Shown here: positions 17,150-25,274 of the stretch, piece after piece
How the letters are laid out: each line of letters begins with the position of its first letter
Position numbering within the stretch: the stretch's first letter is position 1
From: Lactobacillaceae bacterium
Lineage (GTDB): Bacteria > Bacillota > Bacilli > Lactobacillales > Lactobacillaceae
Direction: 5' to 3'
DNA: 40,576 nucleotides
NCBI GenBank assembly: GCA_031289615.1
Contig: JAITPD010000022.1
Location: 1 to 40,576 of the forward strand
Position numbers and translations under genes: made by a program
The notes under the pieces: model-generated
What the model was told of the DNA's origin: nothing
Seen by the model: only the letters and a program-made list of their open reading frames with translations
The model's database searches: none

Positions 17150-19288
17150 TTAATCAAGTCGGCGCCAAACTGGTAAGCTCAAGAAATCATAATTTTCATG
17201 GAACCATGCTCCGTGTTGATCAACCGTCAAAGTTCGCTCGTCAATGACGTGTTGCCAATGTCCTTCTGGCAAATAATAATCGACATCGCCGGACTTATCC
17301 ATGATTGGTGCTACTAAAATATCATCACCAAACATGTATTGCCGATCTAACGGCGCACAATTCGGATCATTTGGAAATTCCATATACATTGGGCGCATCA
17401 GAGGAATCCCGAGCTCGACTGCTTTTTTGGCTTGACTATAAATATACGGCATTAACCGTTGCTTAAGTTTAGCAAAATCACGCGTCACTGTCACGGCTTC
17501 TTCATCAAACAGCCAAGGAACCCGGTATTGAATATTGCCATGATAACGCGAATGACTGGATAACAAGCCAAATTGCGTCCAACGCTTATAGATTTCTGGG
17601 CTTGCATTTTCCTCAAAGCCACCAATGTCGTGACTCCAGAACGTAAATCCTGACGACATGAGACTCAGACCACCACGTAAACTGTCAGCCATTGAATGGA
17701 ATTGGCTTAAATTATCGCCACCCCAATGCACAGGATATTGCTGTCCGCCAACTGTTGCAGAACGGGCAAAGACGACGGCCTCATCAGCACCCTTTTCTTC
17801 CTTCAACAAATCAAACACAGCTTCATTGTAGCGATGCGTGTAATAATTATGCTCTCCAGCTGGGTTATTTCCATTATGATAAATTGCATCATGCATCGGA
17901 ATTCGCTCACCAAAGTCGGTCTTAAAGCAGTCAACACCCATGTCTAATAAGTTCTTTAATAGCTTTTTGTACCATACAACTGCTTCGGGATTCGTGAAAT
18001 CAACAATCGCATTTCCAGGTTGCCAAAGATCCCATTGCCAGACGTTGCCATCAGATTGCTTGATGAAATATCCTTTTTCTTTCCCAATCTTAAACAGCGC
18101 CGATTTTTGCGAAATATACGGATTAATCCAAACACAGACTTTCAGGCCGCGATCATGGAGACGTTGTAGCATTCCAACTGGATCCGGAAATTGTTCTTTA
18201 TCCCATTCGAAATTGCTCCATTCAAAGCCCTTCATCCAGAAGCAATCAAAGTGAAAGACTGATAGCGGAATATCACGCTCAGCCATGCCATCAATGAATT
18301 TCATAACCGTTTCTTCAGAGTAATCCGTCGTAAATGAAGTTGATAGCCACAGACCAAACGTCCATTCTGGTGGCAAAGATGATCCACCAGTCAGACGGTT
18401 AAACTTTCCGACAACATCCTTTGGTGAATCTCCAGCGATTATATAATATTCCAAGGTTTGGCCACGGGTTGAGAAGCTCACACGATCCACGACTTCATTT
18501 GCCACTTCAAAACTAGTGGGCTGGCTCTCATTTACGAAAACGCCATAGTAAATTCCTGGCTCATTTTCAGTCACGCCAGGCTTTGATGCAATATAAAATG
18601 GAATCGACTTATAACTTTGATCAGAACCAGTTCCACCATCGCGATTAATGATGTCGATGGTTTGACCATTCTTCACAAACGCACCAAACGTCTCACCAAA
18701 GCCATAGACATTCGTTCCAGGCAACAGACTCAGCTGTTCACGCATATAGTGATCGGCTCGCTGAATCGTTCCAGCTGGCGCCTGTGCTTGTGCGCCAGTC
18801 ACTGTGCTAGGATGGAGAACCTGTCCGAGCTGGTGACCAGTCAAGTCATCAATTGAGCCCTGCGCCTTGTATTCTGAACCTGTGATGCGACGACCATGAT
18901 AATTAAAATCAATATTAAAGCTGTCATGCAAATCAAGCGTTAATTCAAGATCGCCGCTTTTAAACACAGCCTGCTTGGCGTCAACTGAAATCTCAGGGGT
19001 CACAGTATCGTTAGTTAATTTATAGAGTGGCATATGATCATCTTGGTCAAAGTGCTTGAGCTCCACACCGATAATATCTTCTGCCGGTGAAAAGATGGAA
19101 ATCGTTGTATTTCCAATGTCGAGCATGTCGCTGCGGGAGTTTAACTTTTGATAGCTTGCATAAACTGCCAATGTTTCGCTGGCTTTTTGACTCGTTGCTT
19201 GGTCAATAATTTTTGCATCAAATGCTTCGAGTGGCGAGTTAATAATAAATTCATCTTTTGCCAACCAGTATCCATTTGTAAATTTCAT
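17150..19288 (-). CDS. xylQ: Alpha-xylosidase, glycoside hydrolase family 31
   Basis: The 712-residue cytoplasmic enzyme (no signal peptide) is of the YicI/XylQ type. It splits isoprimeverose and other alpha-xylosides into xylose and glucose. The nucleophile is Asp458 in FKTDFGE and the acid/base is Asp525 in HWGGD. The HFDCFWMKGFEWSNFEW motif (345-362) marks alpha-xylosidases rather than alpha-glucosidases in GH31. It lies 24 bp downstream of the transporter gene and upstream of araC. The neighbour pairing supports import followed by intracellular hydrolysis. Confidence 0.94.
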   Translation of the reverse strand: MKFTNGYWLAKDEFIINSPLEAFDAKIIDQATSQKASETLAVYASYQKLNSRSDMLDIGNTTISIFSPAEDIIGVELKHFDQDDHMPLYKLTNDTVTPEISVDAKQAVFKSGDLELTLDLHDSFNIDFNYHGRRITGSEYKAQGSIDDLTGHQLGQVLHPSTVTGAQAQAPAGTIQRADHYMREQLSLLPGTNVYGFGETFGAFVKNGQTIDIINRDGGTGSDQSYKSIPFYIASKPGVTENEPGIYYGVFVNESQPTSFEVANEVVDRVSFSTRGQTLEYYIIAGDSPKDVVGKFNRLTGGSSLPPEWTFGLWLSTSFTTDYSEETVMKFIDGMAERDIPLSVFHFDCFWMKGFEWSNFEWDKEQFPDPVGMLQRLHDRGLKVCVWINPYISQKSALFKIGKEKGYFIKQSDGNVWQWDLWQPGNAIVDFTNPEAVVWYKKLLKNLLDMGVDCFKTDFGERIPMHDAIYHNGNNPAGEHNYYTHRYNEAVFDLLKEEKGADEAVVFARSATVGGQQYPVHWGGDNLSQFHSMADSLRGGLSLMSSGFTFWSHDIGGFEENASPEIYKRWTQFGLLSSHSRYHGNIQYRVPWLFDEEAVTVTRDFAKLKQRLMPYIYSQAKKAVELGIPLMRPMYMEFPNDPNCAPLDRQYMFGDDILVAPIMDKSGDVDYYLPEGHWQHVIDERTLTVDQHGAWFHENYDFLSLPVWRRLD

Positions 19289-19311
19289 CGTTGTTAATTC
19301 CTTTCGTTGAA

Positions 19312-20706
19312 TTATTCAGCCGTCTCTGCTGCGTGTTTAGCATTCAAATCGCTCACCATTTGTGGTTCGAGCTTATCAATGTTGTTGAACAACAGCGCCA
19401 CACATGATGCGACATAACCAAACAGTGGAATCCAGATGAAGCCAATGCGAATGGCGGTCAATGCAGCGCTACCTTGAGCCACGGTATGACCTGCAGTCGC
19501 CGCAATATAGCCACCGTTAGCAAGGACGGCTGACAAAATCATACTTCCAAGACCCATTCCAAGCTTGGCACTAAATGAGCTAAACGAAGTCACGAAACCT
19601 TCCGCGCGAATGTTGTTCTTCCATTCACCAAAATCAACGGCGTCAGACAACATTACGGCGATCAGCGCTCCAGTCAGGCCATAGCTGATGAAGTACAAAA
19701 CAATTCCAACGAGAATCACAGGGACATTTCCATTCATCTTATCTGCCACATACAAAATGAGTTGTGACACGGCCGTTCCAGCCATTCCAACGAGCATGGT
19801 GTTCCGCTTTCCAATGTGCTTTGCGACAAGAGGAACCAGCGCAGTTGAGAACAATGTGATGACGGTTCCAGCAAGCACCAAGCTTCCAAGCGCTTCGTTA
19901 TGCAACACGTATTTGAAGTAGTAGGGCAGTGAGCTTGAACGAACGGCGAAACCTCCCCAGTAAATAAAGTTGATGAAAATAATAATCACCCAAGGATAAT
20001 TACCCTTTAAGGCTTTGATTGATTCGCGCATCGGGATCGAACGTTGCGAATCTTTGGTTACGACCCGTTCGCGCGTTCCAATGAAGGCTGTCATCAAGCT
20101 AATGACAGTAATAATTCCAAGAATCAATGCCCACACGAACCAACCGGATGCCGACGTAGAAGAGCCACTTTTTCCATCAAAGATTTTGCCAAAAAATGCA
20201 ACAGCTGGCAATGTGAATGGCAAGAAGATTGCGGCCCCACAGTTACCAAAGAATTGACGAATCGTTGATAGTGTTACCCGTTCTTGCGGATCAGTGGTCA
20301 ACGTTGGCAAAATTGAGGTCACTGGAATATTAATTCCTGAGTACAAAACCTTGGCGCCGATGTACGCAACGTAAATCCAAACGACTTTCCAAGGTCCTGG
20401 TAAATTCGGCGCTGTAAATGACATGATACAAAACAGCGCAAACGGAATTGAAAACCAGAGCCAGTATGGACGTGATTTCCCCCATTTGGTATGGGTTCGG
20501 TCAATGAATTGCCCCCAGATGACTCCGTCGACAGAGTCAATAATCGCAGTTACTGCAAACAGCCCAGCAACGACAGAAGCCTTGATACCCATCGTGTCGG
20601 TACTAAAAACTAAAAAGTAAGTTCCGACAATCTGAAAAATAGTGTTACACCCGAAGTCCGACATCGCATAGGCAAATCGTTCAGGCCACTTAACTTGTTG
20701 TTTCAT
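19312..20706 (-). CDS. xylP: GPH-family sugar:cation symporter (isoprimeverose type)
   Basis: The 464-residue transporter has twelve predicted membrane segments. It belongs to the glycoside-pentoside-hexuronide family (MelB/XylP), with the loop motif GxxxDRTHTKWGKSRPYWLW (about residues 62-82) typical of the group. XylP of lactobacilli imports isoprimeverose; specificity here is inferred from the adjacent alpha-xylosidase. AAAGGA lies 8 nt before ATG. It lacks the C-terminal IIA-like domain found in some GPH members. It is the first gene of the operon with a cre site upstream. Confidence 0.9.
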   Translation of the reverse strand: MKQQVKWPERFAYAMSDFGCNTIFQIVGTYFLVFSTDTMGIKASVVAGLFAVTAIIDSVDGVIWGQFIDRTHTKWGKSRPYWLWFSIPFALFCIMSFTAPNLPGPWKVVWIYVAYIGAKVLYSGINIPVTSILPTLTTDPQERVTLSTIRQFFGNCGAAIFLPFTLPAVAFFGKIFDGKSGSSTSASGWFVWALILGIITVISLMTAFIGTRERVVTKDSQRSIPMRESIKALKGNYPWVIIIFINFIYWGGFAVRSSSLPYYFKYVLHNEALGSLVLAGTVITLFSTALVPLVAKHIGKRNTMLVGMAGTAVSQLILYVADKMNGNVPVILVGIVLYFISYGLTGALIAVMLSDAVDFGEWKNNIRAEGFVTSFSSFSAKLGMGLGSMILSAVLANGGYIAATAGHTVAQGSAALTAIRIGFIWIPLFGYVASCVALLFNNIDKLEPQMVSDLNAKHAAETAE

Positions 20707-20752
20707 GATAAAATTCCTTTCAAAAATAAAAATAGAGAAATGAATGCTTTTT

Positions 20753-20768
20753 AGGAAGCGCTTACATT
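20753..20768 (-). promoter_or_regulatory. cre site (CcpA binding) upstream of xylP
   Basis: On the minus strand the site reads AATGTAAGCGCTTCCT, matching the cre consensus TGNAANCGNWNNCW. It lies about 47-62 bp ahead of the xylP start, just downstream of a possible TTGTTT-N16-TAAACT promoter. This fits glucose repression by roadblock. Confidence 0.8.
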
Positions 20769-20868
20769 CGCAAGTTTATCAATCTGTTGTGGTAAAACAA
20801 TGAAGTTTTTGATTTGTGTCGGGTTCATGCACATAGTAGGTCGGAAATGTACATTTTGGTGAACAATG

Positions 20869-20896
20869 AAAAAGCCCCAGATTTAATATCTGAGGC
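20869..20896 (-). terminator. Terminator of the YczE-like gene
   Basis: On the minus strand GCCTCAGATATTAAATCTGGGGC forms a hairpin followed by TTTTTCATTG. A second hairpin, AGCAGA-N5-TCTGCT, sits just before it (about 20900-20916). Confidence 0.8.
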
Positions 20897-20952
20897 GGTA
20901 TAGCAGAATCGCTCTGCTGATTAATCTCCAATTCCACAGGCGAAAATAAATT

Positions 20953-21621
20953 TTATAAACTTCTTCGGTAAACCAAACTTGGCATCACATGATCATCAGC
21001 CCAGCCAATGACAGCACCGATTCCAAAGAAAGAAAACAGGGTTCCGATGTTGATTGACGTGATTTTGCCGGTCGTAATCCAAATCAAGAGCGAGATTACC
21101 ATTGGGAATGAAAAATTTACTACTTGCGAAATGAGCGGGTTGCCCTTGAAATAACGAAAACGGGTGTAGATGACGAGATCGTCCAGGGGGTGCGTGATTA
21201 GACTGACGCGCATCGTAATCGAAATTCCTGTTCCGACGACAACAACAGATAGTGCGTCAATGATAATGCGAATTACCAGCGGAAAATCCGAAAAGATAAT
21301 GAAAAATTGGCTGGCAAAGTTGACTAAGTAACTAAAGAAAAGCACGAACAGCATATTGCCAATGAAATGCTTTAGGTCGAATTTTTTGGTTAGAATGATG
21401 ACGCTCAGGGCTGATAGAAAACCGAACAAGAACAAGAAGTATCCTTTTGGAATGAGTGTGATGACTTGTAAGTTGGCCGAAGCGGCGGTCCATGCAGCTG
21501 AACCCATTCCAGTCGTAACAGCGATTCCGTTGCCGATTCCATTTAGAGCTAAGCCAATGAGGACAAAAATAATTGATTCGTAATTTTTAAGGGGACGAGA
21601 TGCCCCGTTTTTAGTGAACAT
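20953..21621 (-). CDS. YczE/YitT-like integral membrane protein
   Basis: The 222-residue protein (from ATG 21621, with AAAGG 6 nt upstream) has about five predicted membrane segments. The ALNGIGNGIAVTTGMGSAAWTA stretch and the L-I-T-H-P-L-D-D-L loop fit the YczE/YyaS group of small membrane proteins, seen split here as GIGNGIAV near residue 28 and THPLDDLV near 135. The family has no firmly known function; some members sit next to regulators or antibiotic genes. It is transcribed divergently from dedA, with repeat copy C between them. Confidence 0.75.
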   Translation of the reverse strand: MFTKNGASRPLKNYESIIFVLIGLALNGIGNGIAVTTGMGSAAWTAASANLQVITLIPKGYFLFLFGFLSALSVIILTKKFDLKHFIGNMLFVLFFSYLVNFASQFFIIFSDFPLVIRIIIDALSVVVVGTGISITMRVSLITHPLDDLVIYTRFRYFKGNPLISQVVNFSFPMVISLLIWITTGKITSINIGTLFSFFGIGAVIGWADDHVMPSLVYRRSL

Positions 21622-21684
21622 GTTTTGCCTTTCTGATAGTTTGTTGGATAAAATGATCAATTAGCGTAAGTAATAATATTGCTT

Positions 21685-21844
21685 ATCAGCTTCGCTAAAG
21701 ATTCTTTACGTTCGTATTTACCCTGCACGATTCATGCTGAATGGCAAAATAATTTGCCAATTTCACGGCGCTAAAGCACGCGTGAAAAGGTTCGGCTAGA
21801 TTCGGCAAGGGCTGGTCATCCGACGACAGAATCGCTTCGCTGAT
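21685..21844 (-). repeat. Structured intergenic element, copy C (core only)
   Basis: The 160-bp core runs from ATCAGCTTCGCTAAAGATTC to GCGCTGAT-like end GCTTCGCTGAT, in the reverse orientation to copies A, B and E. It contains the TGGCAAAATAATTTGCCA hairpin (about 21741-21758) and TTTCACG/CGTGAAA stem. The palindromic module and the terminal repeats seen in the 38641 copy are absent. It lies between the divergent YczE-like and dedA genes and fills most of that 375-bp gap. Confidence 0.88.
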
Positions 21845-21996
21845 CCAGCAAACTAAAGTATTAGTATGGGAAAAAGTTTAATCATTTTAGCAACGCATTA
21901 CTCTATAAATTGTTATATAAAATGAGTCTTTGTTTTAAGCTTTCTTTGGTACAGTGTACAATAAATAGAGAGAGTAAAAAAGGGCTGTGGAGAAAT

Positions 21997-22659
21997 ATGA
22001 TGTTTATGATTGCTGCTGAGTTACCAAATTGGATCAATCAAATTGTAAATGTGAATGGTAGCTTCGGTCTTACTGAGTTCATTATTTTTTTCATGCTGAT
22101 TTTTATTGAGACAGGTGGGATATTTATTGGCTGGATTCCTGGCGATGCTTTGTTGATTACTGTTGGCAGTATTGCAGGGATGCATCATAACTTTACTGAG
22201 CTGGGATTATTGATTTTAACATTTGGGTTTGCGTCATTGCTGGGCGATGCAGTTAACTATTATTTTGGGGCATGGCTGTTGCGACAGGCTCGGCGAATTA
22301 AATTTGTGGATCGCCATTTGAACGGAAAGTTAATGCAACGTTTGTCGGCAAGCTTTCATCATCGACGCTGGTTGTTGTTCATCGTGGCCGGACGTTTCTT
22401 GCCATTTGTGCGAACGGCGGTCCCATTAACGGCGCATCAACTTGGATTGGCGTTTGTGGATTACATTCGCATGGCTGCATTTGCTAGTTTTGTGTGGGCA
22501 ACGTCAATCCTCTCGCTGGGCTACTTCTTTGGTCATCTATCTTTGCCAGATGGTGGCAGCTGGTGGCTAATTGGCGGATTCTTGGTGCTAGTCGGATCTG
22601 CATTAGCACTACCAAAAGTACGTGAAAGAATCATTAAATTATTTTTGGATGAAAAGTAA
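21997..22659 (+). CDS. DedA-family membrane protein
   Basis: The 220-residue protein has about five predicted membrane segments and the DedA pattern FIETGGIFIGWIPGDALLITVGS, shown here as ETGGIFIGWIPGD (about residues 47-59), then GRFLPFVRTAVPLTAH (about 130-145). DedA proteins are linked to undecaprenyl-phosphate or phospholipid recycling across the membrane. The start is set by GGAG at 21989-21992; the adjacent ATG at 22000 is equally possible, while an upstream ATG at 21910 lacks support. A palindrome GTACAGTGTAC at 21949-21959 overlaps a TACAAT -10 box and may be an operator. Confidence 0.9.
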   Translation: MMFMIAAELPNWINQIVNVNGSFGLTEFIIFFMLIFIETGGIFIGWIPGDALLITVGSIAGMHHNFTELGLLILTFGFASLLGDAVNYYFGAWLLRQARRIKFVDRHLNGKLMQRLSASFHHRRWLLFIVAGRFLPFVRTAVPLTAHQLGLAFVDYIRMAAFASFVWATSILSLGYFFGHLSLPDGGSWWLIGGFLVLVGSALALPKVRERIIKLFLDEK

Positions 22660-22687
22660 AACGAGCTCCAATTTCGGGGCTCGTTTT
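22659..22687 (+). terminator. Terminator of dedA
   Basis: AACGAGC (22660-22666) pairs with GCTCGTT (22679-22685), followed by TTTTT. Confidence 0.88.
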
Positions 22688-22701
22688 TAGGTGCGCTGGG
22701 A

Positions 22702-22878
22702 TTACTTTTTTTCAACAAATGAATCAAATTCAGCGTTAAGTTCATCTGTAGTATGTGTATCTTGAACGCTTGCTTCAATACTTGGATTAACCTTAGCTGA
22801 TGCGAAAGGTTCGTCAGCAAGGTGAGCAACGGTCTCGGCATTAACAACAGCTTTTTTAAGAGGATGCTTTTCTGTCAT
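22702..22878 (-). CDS. Small acidic protein of unknown function
   Basis: The 58-residue reading frame starts at ATG 22878 with AAGGAG 9 nt upstream, a strong site that argues it is translated. The product is hydrophilic, with a basic N-terminus (MTEKHPLKKA) and an acidic C-terminal half (DELNAEFDSFVEKK). It has no signal peptide, membrane segment or cysteine. I do not recognise a family. It lies between dedA (converging) and guaA (upstream end). Confidence 0.6.
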   Translation of the reverse strand: MTEKHPLKKAVVNAETVAHLADEPFASAKVNPSIEASVQDTHTTDELNAEFDSFVEKK

Positions 22879-22980
22879 GATGCAATTCTCCTTCAATTTT
22901 TAATGTCTTAATTATACCAGAATAACGATGAGCGATGTGGGTATAAAATTGGGAGTTTTCGTGTGTTAGATGTTTTGGGA

Positions 22981-22996
22981 TGTTCCACGTGAAACA
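22981..22996. other. parS: parS site 1
   Basis: TGTTCCACGTGAAACA is a one-base variant of the Bacillus parS palindrome, bound by ParB/Spo0J for origin segregation. It is intergenic, between the 58-aa gene and the guaA terminator. Confidence 0.92.
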
Positions 22997-23012
22997 TTAC
23001 CTGTCACCAACT

Positions 23013-23043
23013 AAAAACACCCCCGCCAAACCAGCAAGGGTGT
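23013..23043 (-). terminator. Terminator of guaA
   Basis: On the minus strand ACACCC and GGGTGT pair around TTGCTGGTTTGGCGG, followed by TTTTTAG. Confidence 0.8.
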
Positions 23044-23059
23044 CCACATATAAAATTTT

Positions 23060-24613
23060 TTATTCCCATTCAACAGTTGCAGGTGGCTTAGCTGTAATGT
23101 CATACACTACGCGGTTGATTCCACCAACTTCATTGACAATGCGGCGTGAAATTTCTTCCAACGCATCCCAAGGGAGTTTCGCAAAGTCAGCCGTCATTCC
23201 ATCAACTGAAGTAATCGCACGAATGGCAATCGTGTAGTCGTAAGTCCGGCCGTCACCCATGACCCCAACTGAACGCACGCCAGTCAAAACCGTAAAGTAT
23301 TGCCAAACTTCTGAATCAAGACCACGCTTTGCAATCTCTTCGCGCAAAATGGCATCAGAGTCACGCACGATTTCCAACTTGGGTTCTGTAATGTCACCAA
23401 GGATCCGAATTCCGAGTCCTGGTCCAGGGAACGGTTGGCGCCACACAAGTTCATGTGGCATACCCATCTTCTCACCAAGAGCCCGAACTTCATCCTTAAA
23501 CAAAGTCTTCAGGGGCTCGATCAAGCTAAATTGCATGTCATCTGGCAATCCACCAACGTTATGGTGTGACTTGATTGTTTGTGCCGTGTCAGTTCCAGAT
23601 TCGATGATGTCAGTGTAAAGTGTTCCTTGCGCCAAGAAATCAATTCCTTGCAACTTGGTAGCTTCTTCATCAAAGACTTGAATAAATTCATTTCCGATGA
23701 TCTTACGCTTCTTTTCAGGGTCTGAAACTCCAGCTAACTTGCTTAAGAAACGCTCTTGAGCATCAACCTTGATAATATTTAGGCCAAACTTGCCACCAAG
23801 CGACTCCATCACTTCGTCAGCTTCATTCTTACGAAGCAAACCATGGTCCACAAAAATAGAAACTAATTGGTCACCAATCGCTTTTTGCAACAAAACCCCA
23901 ACGACAGATGAATCAACTCCGCCAGACAAACCGAGCAAAACCTTTTTATCACCAACTGTTTCGCGAATTTCAGCGATTTGTTGGTCGATGAAGTCATCCA
24001 TTGACCAGTCACGCTTGGCATGCACAGCTTTGTCCACGAAATTTTCTAGGATCTCATGGCCGAATTGCGTGTGTTGCACCTCAGCGTGGAACTGAATTCC
24101 ATACAAGTTGCGATCAGTATCCTGCATTGCGGCGATAGGGGTGCTCTCAGACGTTCCAACAGCAGTGAAGCCATCGGGAACTTGTTCGACGTAATCACCG
24201 TGAGACATCAAAACAACTTGTTCTGCGGGCGTTCCTTGGAACAAGAGCGCATTGTCGACCGTCACTTGCATTTCAGTCTCGCCATATTCAGCTGAATCAT
24301 TTGAAGGAACCACTTTTCCACCAGGGAGTTGATGCGCCATCAGCTGCATTCCATAACAAACACCCAAGATCGGGATGTTCAAGTTATAAATTTCAGGATC
24401 AATTGTAAATGCATTTTCATCATATACCGAATTTGGGCCACCCGAGAAAATTAATCCGGCGGGGTTAAGCTCTTTAATCTCCGCCACGCTCAACGTATGA
24501 GGCTTTAATTCAGAGTAGACCCCCAGTTCGCGAATACGACGGGCAATTAGTTGATTGTACTGAGATCCAAAGTCCAAAACTAGGATACTCTCGTTGTTTT
24601 TAGCGTCAGCCAT
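23060..24613 (-). CDS. guaA: GMP synthase (glutamine-hydrolysing)
   Basis: The 517-residue enzyme converts XMP to GMP using glutamine and ATP. The N-terminal class I amidotransferase domain has nucleophile Cys86 in GVCYGMQ and the histidine in FHAEVQHT. The PP-loop ATP-pyrophosphatase domain has GLSGGVDSS (about 229-237). The C-terminal dimerisation domain ends in PPATVEWE, as in all GuaA. GGAGG lies 6 nt before the start. I see no purine riboswitch in the 260-bp upstream stretch. It is monocistronic. Confidence 0.98.
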   Translation of the reverse strand: MADAKNNESILVLDFGSQYNQLIARRIRELGVYSELKPHTLSVAEIKELNPAGLIFSGGPNSVYDENAFTIDPEIYNLNIPILGVCYGMQLMAHQLPGGKVVPSNDSAEYGETEMQVTVDNALLFQGTPAEQVVLMSHGDYVEQVPDGFTAVGTSESTPIAAMQDTDRNLYGIQFHAEVQHTQFGHEILENFVDKAVHAKRDWSMDDFIDQQIAEIRETVGDKKVLLGLSGGVDSSVVGVLLQKAIGDQLVSIFVDHGLLRKNEADEVMESLGGKFGLNIIKVDAQERFLSKLAGVSDPEKKRKIIGNEFIQVFDEEATKLQGIDFLAQGTLYTDIIESGTDTAQTIKSHHNVGGLPDDMQFSLIEPLKTLFKDEVRALGEKMGMPHELVWRQPFPGPGLGIRILGDITEPKLEIVRDSDAILREEIAKRGLDSEVWQYFTVLTGVRSVGVMGDGRTYDYTIAIRAITSVDGMTADFAKLPWDALEEISRRIVNEVGGINRVVYDITAKPPATVEWE

Positions 24614-24816
24614 GAATGTCCTCCAGATTGATTTATAGCAGCATTTAGGTTAGATTTTACTTGGCAATTTAAACAAATTAAAATCAAATTTTCCTGCACT
24701 ATTAATGTTTTCATTATACGGGAGTTGTGGGCAGATTTAAAGGGGCGATATAGTAAGTAACTGATGAAAATTTTCATCGGCTATTAAATCACTTTAAAAT
24801 CCAAGCAATTTCAAAC

Positions 24817-24860
24817 GAAAAGCCCCACAATTTTGGGAAAATTCATCCAAAACGTGAGGC
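24817..24860 (-). terminator. Hairpin terminator reading leftward
   Basis: On the minus strand GCCTCACGTTTTGG pairs with CCCAAAATTGTGGGGC and is followed by TTTTCG. It is the first terminator-like structure downstream of the MFS gene, with repeat copy D lying between. Confidence 0.65.
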
Positions 24861-24873
24861 TCATTTAATGTTA

Positions 24874-25252
24874 GTGTTGTTTATGTGCTTTGTTGATCAG
24901 CTTCGTTAAAGATTCTTTACGTTCGGATGGGTCTGCACGAGTCATGTCGAATGGCAAAATAATTTGCCAATTTCACGGCGCTAAAGCACGCGTGAAAAGT
25001 TTCGCCTATATTCGGCAAGGGCCGGTCATCCGACGACAGAATCGCTTCGCTGATTGCCCAAGAACAAACACCTGGTTCATTTTTATTTAAAGCGTGGTGG
25101 TTTGAAATGATGATAGTAGGTGGAAACGCGAGGTAGCGGCACCAATTCGACTTAATTTCGGTCTACCGAAATTAAAAGTCGAATGGGACCGTGTCGCCAC
25201 TTACTATCATTATTGAAAGACCACCACGCAATTGAAAAATGAACTAGGCGTT
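24874..25252 (-). repeat. Structured intergenic element, copy D (core plus palindromic module)
   Basis: This copy is in reverse orientation. The core is 24895-25054 and includes the TGGCAAAATAATTTGCCA and TTTCACG/CGTGAAA hairpins. A 138-bp palindromic module follows at 25092-25229: the GCGTGGTGGTTTGAAATGAT left arm is complementary to the right arm near 25205-25229, and the apical hairpin is TTAATTTCGG/CCGAAATTAA. Decayed terminal repeats are recognisable at 24874-24885 and 25241-25252 (ATGAACTAGGCG compared with CATAACTAGCAC). Together with the copy at 38641 it defines the two-module structure. Confidence 0.88.
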
Positions 25253-25274
25253 TCTAGTCAGCACTACATTTTAA

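Noticed and set aside
22980-23237. Open frame starting MFHVKHYL, and similar frames near other CACGTG sites
   Set aside because: The first residues are simply parS read as codons, and the rest overlaps guaA in antisense with no ribosome site.
24614-24816. Purine riboswitch upstream of guaA
   Set aside because: No three-way junction or conserved loop sequences are visible in this stretch; I see only AT-rich DNA and no other signal.
24874-25252. CRISPR array
   Set aside because: Repeats are far apart, differ in length and are inverted relative to each other; no regular spacers or cas genes are present.
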